Assembly: GCA_038203875.1 (NCBI GenBank)
Contig: JBBRDN010000167.1
Location: forward strand, 1-10,402
Origin: CANJSG01 sp038203875
GTDB taxonomy: Bacteria; Verrucomicrobiota; Verrucomicrobiia; Limisphaerales; CANJSG01
Direction: 5' to 3'
Length of the DNA stretch: 10,402 nucleotides
The position numbers and the translations under genes are program-made. The number at the start of each line of letters is the position of its first letter. Within the stretch, counting starts at the first letter, position 1. Positions 1-6,137 of this stretch are shown here, in pieces. The notes under the pieces were generated by a model. It did no database searches. It saw only the letters and a list, made by a program, of their open reading frames with translations, and had not been told where the DNA came from.

Positions 1-2
1 AT

Positions 3-617
3 ATCCTCAATCTCCGCCACTTCTCCCAGCAGTTGACCAATCCCTTTTGGATCAACCTGGTCGCCTATCTGAACCTCGGAGCCTGCGCGCTCAACCTCTC
101 CACGTTGACGACACGTTTCGTCTATCCCCAGTTTTCGCTCGAGGGCCGTCGCCTTTGGATCGTCGGCATGGCGCCGCTGGGATTGGTGAAGGTTGTCCGC
201 GTGAAGTTCTGGCTTACCGGCATCGCTTCATGGTTGGTCACGCTGCCGTTGATCGTCATGTCGTGCCGGATGCTGCTGATGGAATGGGACCTCATCGCCT
301 ACTTCTGCGGCGTCGTGACCTTGATGACTTTCACCCTCAACGCCCTTGCCGTCGGCCTCGGAACCCTCTTCCCGAACATGCGGGAGGACAACCCGGGCAA
401 GATCGTCAGCGGCTTCGGCGGGACCTTCTGCCTCGTCCTCAGCTTCGCCTACGTCGTCGGATCAGTGGCGCTTCTCGCCGTCGGCGTGCCGACTGGCCGC
501 GAGCGTGAACCGTGGCCGATCGCCGGCGCCCTGCTGTCGTTCTTCGCACTGTCGCTGCTCATCGGTTCGTTGCCCTACCGCCTTGGTCTCAAACACGTCG
601 CCCGCTTCGAGATCTAG
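3..617 (+). CDS. Partial membrane protein, ABC-2-type exporter permease-like (3' end)
   Basis: The reading frame is open from the first bases of the window and ends at TAG 615-617, so this is the C-terminal 204 residues of a gene that begins upstream. A TTG at 33 is an unlikely true start because the frame continues through it. About five hydrophobic segments are visible, starting FWINLVAYLNLGACA, GIASWLVTLPLIV, LIAYFCGVVTLM, FCLVLSFAYVVGSVALL and GALLSFFALSLLIG. Between them are polar stretches such as YPQFSLEGRRLW and FPNMREDNPGKI. These loops resemble, from memory, permease subunits of putative ABC exporters of the ABC-2 type. Such a protein would sit in the inner membrane and work with a separate ATPase, expected upstream of the window but not visible. 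The substrate cannot be inferred. The next gene starts 110 bases downstream and looks unrelated. The membrane assignment is secure; the family is moderately sure. Confidence 0.72.
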   Translation: MLNLRHFSQQLTNPFWINLVAYLNLGACALNLSTLTTRFVYPQFSLEGRRLWIVGMAPLGLVKVVRVKFWLTGIASWLVTLPLIVMSCRMLLMEWDLIAYFCGVVTLMTFTLNALAVGLGTLFPNMREDNPGKIVSGFGGTFCLVLSFAYVVGSVALLAVGVPTGREREPWPIAGALLSFFALSLLIGSLPYRLGLKHVARFEI

Positions 618-648
618 GCTTCATCGAAACGATGCCGCCAAGGGCGCC

Positions 649-681
649 AAACCCAGCGCAATTGCCGCTGGAGCCGGGTTT
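649..681 (+). terminator. Possible weak terminator hairpin after the permease gene
   Basis: An inner stem CCAGCG (653-658) pairs with CGCTGG (666-671) around a 7-base loop. Alternatively AAACCC (649-654) can pair with GGGTTT (676-681) outside a shorter AGCG/CGCT stem. Only a short T run (679-681) follows, so intrinsic termination would be inefficient. It lies 32 bases after the permease stop, in the gap before the phosphatase gene. No database or folding run supports it. Confidence 0.25.
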
Positions 682-726
682 CAACTTCACGTTAAGTCCT
701 CACGTCAGCCCAGCCTCGCTTCCGCC

Positions 727-2298
727 ATGAACCCAGCACGCATCTCCCGACGCCGCTTTGGAAAACTACTCGGCACCTCGGCTGTCGTTGGGTTCGGCGG
801 CACTGGGTGGAACCCGGCCCGCGGCGCACCGGCGGTTGTCCGGTCCGCAGCACTCCGGCCCAAGGTCCCCAGCGGAATCGCCTGTGGCGATGTCACGGGC
901 AATGGAGCCGTCATCTGGAGCCGCTGTGACCGGCCCGCCAAGATGATTGTCGAGATCGCGGCCAACGAATCCTTCCGCGACGCGCTGCGCCACGTAGGGC
1001 CGGTCGCCCGCCCCGGCAACGACTTCGTCGCCAAGCTCCAACCGCCGTCGCTTCCGCCGGGGGAACGTCTCTTCTACCGCGTGCAGTTCGAGGATATCTC
1101 CGATTCCGGCAACATCTCCGAGCCTTTGAGCGGAAGCTTCCGCGCCCTGCCCAACGGCAAACGCGACGTGCTCTTTGCGTGGTCCGGCGACACCGTCGGC
1201 CAAGGCTGGGGCATCGACCGCGCCCGCGGCGGCATGCGCATCTACGAGACGATCCGCCGGCTTCAACCCGACTTCTTCGTCCACAGCGGCGACTCTATCT
1301 ACGCCGACAATCCGCTCGTGCCCGAGGTGAAGCTCGCCGACGGCACCGTGTGGAAGAACCTGATCACGCCGGGAAAGATCAAGGTCGCCGAAACCGCGGC
1401 GGAGTTCCGCGGCGCGCAGCTCTACAACCTCGAGGACGACAACTTCCGTCGCCTCTGCGCCGAGGTTCCGCTGCTCGCCCAATGGGACGACCACGAAGTC
1501 GTGAACAACTGGTATCCCGGCGAGATCCTCGACGATCCACGCTACGCCGTGAAGGACGTGGACACGCTCGTGACCCGCGCCCGCTCGGCGTTTTTCGACT
1601 GCATGCCCATCGCCGGCCAGGCCACCGACAAGATCTACCGCGCCTTGCCACAAGGGCCGTTGGTCGAATTGTTCTTCCTCGATATGCGGACCTACCGCGC
1701 CGCCAATTCGCCGAATCGGCAGCCGGTCGCCGGACCCGAGACCGCTTATCTCGGACGCGAACAACTCGACGATCTGAAGCGCCGTCTCGCCGCATCCAAG
1801 GCGACATGGAAAGTCATGTGCAGCGACATGCCGCTCGGTCTGCTCGTCCGCGACGGGACCAAGGATTTCGAAGCCGTGGCCAACGGCGACGGCCCGGCGC
1901 TCGGCCGCGAGTTGGAGATCGCCGAACTCCTTTCCTTCATGAAGCGCCAAGGCGTCCGCAACGTCATCTGGCTCACGGCCGACGTGCACTACGCGGCGTC
2001 GCACTACTACAACCCCGACAAGGCCCAGTTCCAGGACTTCGATCCGTTCTGGGAATTCGTCAGCGGCCCGCTCCACGCCGGCACGTTCGGCCCGGGCCAG
2101 CTCGACAACACCTTCGGCCCCGAACTGCGTTTCCATAGCCTGCCCAAGGGCTATGCGAGTGGTTCCGGTCCGGCCGCAGGTCTCCAGTTCTTCGGCACCG
2201 TCGGCATCGACGGCCAGTCTGAAGAGCTCACCTTGAACCACTACAACGCGGCCGGCGACAAGCTCTGGACCATCACCCTTCCGCCGCATAGGGCGTAG
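727..2298 (+). CDS. phoD: PhoD-like alkaline phosphatase/phosphodiesterase, Tat-exported
   Basis: A 523-residue metal-dependent phosphoesterase of the PhoD family, predicted to release phosphate from organic phosphodiesters or monoesters outside the cytoplasm. The N-terminus carries a twin-arginine signal, SRRRFGK (7-13), then a hydrophobic stretch and likely cleavage near ARGAPA (31-36). A PhoD-type N-terminal beta domain follows (about 45-145, VPSGIACGDVTGNGAVIWSR). The catalytic domain shows WSGD (152-155), HSGDSIYAD (186-194), WDDHE (253-257), a LDMRTYR segment and TADVHYAASHYY (417-428). These are the metal-binding and active-site blocks expected for the family. The frame is open upstream to about 346, but that overlaps the previous gene; ATG 727 is the only ATG directly before the Tat motif. 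No clear Shine-Dalgarno is seen. The position where B. subtilis-type PhoD has a metal-binding Cys (SCQ) here reads SGD. Family assignment is secure; substrate is unknown. Confidence 0.92.
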   Translation: MNPARISRRRFGKLLGTSAVVGFGGTGWNPARGAPAVVRSAALRPKVPSGIACGDVTGNGAVIWSRCDRPAKMIVEIAANESFRDALRHVGPVARPGNDFVAKLQPPSLPPGERLFYRVQFEDISDSGNISEPLSGSFRALPNGKRDVLFAWSGDTVGQGWGIDRARGGMRIYETIRRLQPDFFVHSGDSIYADNPLVPEVKLADGTVWKNLITPGKIKVAETAAEFRGAQLYNLEDDNFRRLCAEVPLLAQWDDHEVVNNWYPGEILDDPRYAVKDVDTLVTRARSAFFDCMPIAGQATDKIYRALPQGPLVELFFLDMRTYRAANSPNRQPVAGPETAYLGREQLDDLKRRLAASKATWKVMCSDMPLGLLVRDGTKDFEAVANGDGPALGRELEIAELLSFMKRQGVRNVIWLTADVHYAASHYYNPDKAQFQDFDPFWEFVSGPLHAGTFGPGQLDNTFGPELRFHSLPKGYASGSGPAAGLQFFGTVGIDGQSEELTLNHYNAAGDKLWTITLPPHRA

Positions 2299-2407
2299 CA
2301 ATACTCCGTGTGTCCTTGACCGGCCCAGCTCGATTCATCCACGAAGGGCACGAAGGCGGTGATGCCTCCAGCAGCCCACCATCTCTTTAGGGGGAGCCAG
2401 TGAGGAT

Positions 2408-2426
2408 AAGAGCACGAACTGCTCTT
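2408..2426. other. Perfect 7-bp hairpin inside the inverted-repeat element
   Basis: AAGAGCA (2408-2414) and TGCTCTT (2420-2426) form a perfect 7-bp stem around a 5-base loop, CGAAC. A second, smaller structure follows: GTCCG (2435-2439) with CGGAC (2452-2456), or CCGC (2445-2448) with GCGG (2451-2454). Both lie between the arms of the larger inverted repeat and upstream of purD. They could shape a purD leader RNA or simply be part of the repeat. No T run follows, so a terminator is not supported. Confidence 0.45.
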
Positions 2427-2472
2427 CATTTCAGGTCCGTTCATCCGCGAGCGGACAGTTCTGCAGGGTTTT

Positions 2473-2508
2473 CCTTCGTGCTCTTCGTGTCCTTCGTGTC
2501 CTTCGTGG
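2473..2508. repeat. Four tandem 9-bp units forming the right arm
   Basis: Four back-to-back 9-base units read CCTTCGTGC, TCTTCGTGT, CCTTCGTGT and CCTTCGTGG. The last two belong to the right arm of the surrounding inverted repeat; the left arm has only two units in inverse orientation. The length is a multiple of three, which is why both strands give periodic spurious peptides. The extra two units on one side suggest slippage or unit gain. Confidence 0.8.
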
Positions 2509-2570
2509 ATGAGCCCGCATGAACAATCCCCTTGGCCGAATCCCCGGTCGCCGGTTTCATCCGCGGGCAC

Positions 2571-3862
<1,292 letters not shown>

Positions 3863-3869
<7 letters not shown>

Positions 3870-3900
3870 CGTCGCGACCACCCTTCGAACGCGTCACTTC
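3863..3900. terminator. Inverted repeat across both convergent stop codons, possible bidirectional terminator
   Basis: GAAGTGACG (3863-3871) and CGTCACTTC (3892-3900) are a perfect 9-bp inverted repeat with a 20-base spacer. The stop codon of purD (3867-3869) lies in one arm and that of the PPC gene (3894-3896) in the other. It is the only stem-loop I see between the convergent genes. It lacks the T run of a standard intrinsic terminator on either strand, so the role is uncertain. Part of the symmetry comes from both genes ending in AAG TGA (Lys, stop). Confidence 0.4.
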
Positions 3901-4745
3901 GCCAGCTTCAGCGAGAGCAGATACGGATGGGCCGCACCGCCGCGGTCGTGGGCGTCGAGGACGACAAGGAACCACGGACCCGGCGTGGGCAGCGTGACAT
4001 CCAGGACGGCATCGCGGCCGGGCGGAGGATCATCGGAGGAAGCGATGAGATGGCCAGAGGCGTCGTGTAGATTTACCAACGCACCCAAGGCGGACCCCAG
4101 CCGCGCCGCTGCAATTTCTACGTGGATCCGATTGCCCGCTGCACCGTCGAACCGGAACACGTCGACGTCCTTCTCCTTCCCGATCTCTCCCAGCACGATC
4201 CGTCCGATGGCGATCATCTGGGCCTCTTTGAATCCACCGTTGGGTTCCTTCTCGGAAACCGCCTGGTCCGCAGGCAACACGATGAGCCTGTTTGTGGGGG
4301 ATTCACCGTCGGGCGAGATGACGACGTAGGAAAGCTCGGCGGATTCAACACCCGGCGGGAGACCCAGCGACAGCGTGATGAGGGTATCGCCCGCGCGTTT
4401 GGCATCGAGCGGCTTGGGCGGGTCGGACTTGGTCGCGGACTTGATGAGGGAGACGAGGCCGACGGGCGGGGCCAGGAAACGGACTTCGCTTACGTTCGTC
4501 AGGTTGAGGCCGCGCAACAGGATGGTGTTGGTCGCACCCGCGACGGCGGCCAGCGGCGAGGTCAGGAAGACGGATGGCGCGGGCTTGGGCTCGGGTTTCT
4601 TCTCCTCGGCGGCGTTCGCCACAACTGCGAGGAAGCAAAGGAAGGAAGCACACCATCGCAGCCAGAACGAGTCGGTTGAAAACAGGGAGGGCTTCCAGCG
4701 TGCCCGATGTTCCCGGTGCGATGGTCGAAGGCAGGCTTGAAGCAC
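3894..4745 (-). CDS. Secreted TIG-like plus PPC-domain protein, last gene of the operon
   Basis: A predicted exported protein of about 283 residues. A hydrophobic signal (FWLRWCASFLCFLAVVANA) is followed by AEEKKPEPKPAP, a charged and proline-rich linker. Residues about 57-150 (SVFLTSPLAAVAGATNTILL, RGLNLTNVSEVRFLAP) look like a TIG/IPT-type beta-sandwich. Residues 165-283 start EKEPNGGFKEAQ and continue DVDVFRFDGAAGNRIHVEIA to PYLLSLKLAK. That is the pattern of a bacterial pre-peptidase C-terminal (PPC) domain, a beta-sandwich often found on exported proteins and thought to bind partners or surfaces. No catalytic domain is seen. The start is uncertain: no ATG lies between the upstream stop and the signal. 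GTG 4745 is used here. GTG 4802 would lengthen the leader. A CTG at 4685 has GGAAG six bases before it and would give a compact signal peptide. The gene follows DUF1501 in the same direction, about 64 bases later. Confidence 0.8.
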   Translation of the reverse strand: MLQACLRPSHREHRARWKPSLFSTDSFWLRWCASFLCFLAVVANAAEEKKPEPKPAPSVFLTSPLAAVAGATNTILLRGLNLTNVSEVRFLAPPVGLVSLIKSATKSDPPKPLDAKRAGDTLITLSLGLPPGVESAELSYVVISPDGESPTNRLIVLPADQAVSEKEPNGGFKEAQMIAIGRIVLGEIGKEKDVDVFRFDGAAGNRIHVEIAAARLGSALGALVNLHDASGHLIASSDDPPPGRDAVLDVTLPTPGPWFLVVLDAHDRGGAAHPYLLSLKLAK

Positions 4746-4809
4746 TGCCCTGCTCTGCTGCCGCCGTGGCGCGCCAGCACCTCTGGGAACCCTGGTTGTC
4801 ACAGCGCGC

Positions 4810-6132
4810 TCAGGTGAACAACTCATCGACCGTGCTGCCCTGGTCGAGGATGGCGACGGGACGGCCTTCAGGCGTGCGGAGTTCCTTGCGCGGATTGATG
4901 CCGAGCGCCTCGTAGACCGTGCAGGCGACATCGGCCGGGCGGACGGGACGTTCGGTCACGAAGGCGCCGTCCCGGTCCGTCGCCCCGATGATCTTCCCGG
5001 GCGTGACTCCGGCCCCGGCGAAGATCATGGAACCGGCCCGGCCCCAATGGTCGCGCCCAGCGTCCTTGTTGACCTTCGGCGTGCGGCCGAATTCGCCCAT
5101 CACCAGCAGGAGCGTGTCCTTCATCAGACCCCGTTGTTCGAGGTCGGTGATGAGCGCGGCGAGGCCCTGGTCGAAGACGGGGAGCTTCTTGTCGAGGTTC
5201 TCGAAGATCTTCGCGTGGTGATCCCATCCGCCGAAGTTGACGGTGACGAACTTCACGCCGCCCTCGATGAGACGCCGGGCCATGAGGCAACTCTGACCGA
5301 ACTCGGTCCGGCCGTATTCGTCGCGTTGTTTCTCGGATTCCTTGCCGATGTCGAACGCGGCCTGGGCCGCGGGAGCGAGGACCATCTGGGCGGCCTTCTG
5401 CTGGAACTCGTCGTAGGTCGCGATCTGGTCGTTGCCCTTCACGCGGGCGGAAAGGTTGTCCACGGCTTCGAGCAGCGTGCGGCGACGGTCCACCGAGCTC
5501 GAGGAAAGCGCGGCGGACGGCGTGAGGTCACGGACCTTGAACTCCTTCGCGTTCGGGTCGCCGCACTTGAAGGACTCGTAGCGGCCGCCGAGCCACGCGC
5601 TCTTGCCCAGCTCCCAGGTGAACGCCGGGTTGCGCGGCACGGCCACATAGGGCGGCACCAGTCCGCTGAAGCCGGTCTCGTGCGCAACAACGGCGCCCAT
5701 CGACGGGAAGTCGCCGAAGGGCGAACCGAAACGGCCGCTGAGCACCCAGTTGGTGGCGGTCTCGTGATGGTCGTTCTCGTGGGTGCCGGAGCGGACGAGG
5801 CAGACCTTGTTCATCACCTTCGCCATGCGCGGAAGAAGCTCGCCGACGTGCAGGCCGGGGACGCTCGACGGGATGCCCCTATACTTGCCGCGGATTTCCT
5901 CCACGGCGTCGGGCTTGAGGTCAAAGGTGTCGTGATGCGAGATGCCGCCGCCGAGGAAGACGAGAAGGACGGACTTGGCGCGGGGTGCGGCCGATCCGGC
6001 GAGGGCCCTGCAGGAAAGCAGGTCTGCGAGCGACAGCCCGAGCGGGGCGAGCGCGCCGATGCGGAGGAAGTCGCGGCGCGAAACGCCGTTGCACAGGGTC
6101 GAACGCCGATGGGAAAGGGAGATGTCGAGCAT
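4810..6132 (-). CDS. DUF1501 family protein, Tat-exported
   Basis: A 440-residue DUF1501 protein, a family of unknown function related in fold to the alkaline phosphatase/sulfatase superfamily. A Tat signal, SRRDFLRIGA (18-27), precedes a hydrophobic region, so it is probably exported folded, perhaps with metal bound. Family landmarks are LLVFLGGGISHHDTFDLKPD (56-75), THENDHHE, VNFGGWDHH near residue 300, and MGEFGRTPKVN (345-355) followed by GRDHW (359-363). The His and Asp residues in these blocks are candidate metal ligands by analogy with alkaline phosphatases; this is inference. GGISHHDTFD is a variant of the commoner GGPSHIDTFD. ATG 6132 lies 5 bases after the stop of the DUF1549/DUF1553 gene with no evident Shine-Dalgarno, which suggests translational coupling. 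DUF1501 genes very often sit beside DUF1549/DUF1553 genes in Planctomycetota and Verrucomicrobiota, pointing to a shared task. Confidence 0.93.
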   Translation of the reverse strand: MLDISLSHRRSTLCNGVSRRDFLRIGALAPLGLSLADLLSCRALAGSAAPRAKSVLLVFLGGGISHHDTFDLKPDAVEEIRGKYRGIPSSVPGLHVGELLPRMAKVMNKVCLVRSGTHENDHHETATNWVLSGRFGSPFGDFPSMGAVVAHETGFSGLVPPYVAVPRNPAFTWELGKSAWLGGRYESFKCGDPNAKEFKVRDLTPSAALSSSSVDRRRTLLEAVDNLSARVKGNDQIATYDEFQQKAAQMVLAPAAQAAFDIGKESEKQRDEYGRTEFGQSCLMARRLIEGGVKFVTVNFGGWDHHAKIFENLDKKLPVFDQGLAALITDLEQRGLMKDTLLLVMGEFGRTPKVNKDAGRDHWGRAGSMIFAGAGVTPGKIIGATDRDGAFVTERPVRPADVACTVYEALGINPRKELRTPEGRPVAILDQGSTVDELFT

Positions 6133-6137
6133 GGCGG

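Larger units (their letters stand above)
2335..2512. repeat. Intergenic inverted-repeat element with 22-bp arms
   Basis: The arms are TCATCCACGAAGGGCACGAAGG at 2335-2356 (one base of it differs) and its reverse complement at 2491-2512, matching at 21 of 22 positions and separated by 134 bases. The element fills most of the 272-base gap between phoD and purD, starting 36 bases after the phoD stop and ending 58 bases before purD. There is no gene inside; open frames across it are low-complexity, for example HEGHEGHEEHEG on the minus strand. From memory, similar CCTTCGTG-based repeats are scattered between genes in Verrucomicrobia and related genomes. It may be a REP- or MITE-like non-autonomous repeat. 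Whether it is mobile, transcribed or a transcription stop cannot be told from one copy. Confidence 0.7.

Noticed and set aside
346..726. Upstream extension of the phoD frame to 346
   Set aside because: It overlaps the permease gene, has low-complexity Ser/Arg-rich translation and lies before a clear ATG plus Tat signal at 727.
766..2301. 511-residue minus-strand open frame opposite phoD
   Set aside because: Shadow of a GC-rich gene on the other strand; Val/Gly/Glu-rich translation with no recognisable domain, while the plus strand encodes intact PhoD motifs.
2335..2512. Insertion sequence or CRISPR array
   Set aside because: There is no transposase, and the 9-base units are contiguous without spacers. 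Only an inverted-repeat element is supported.
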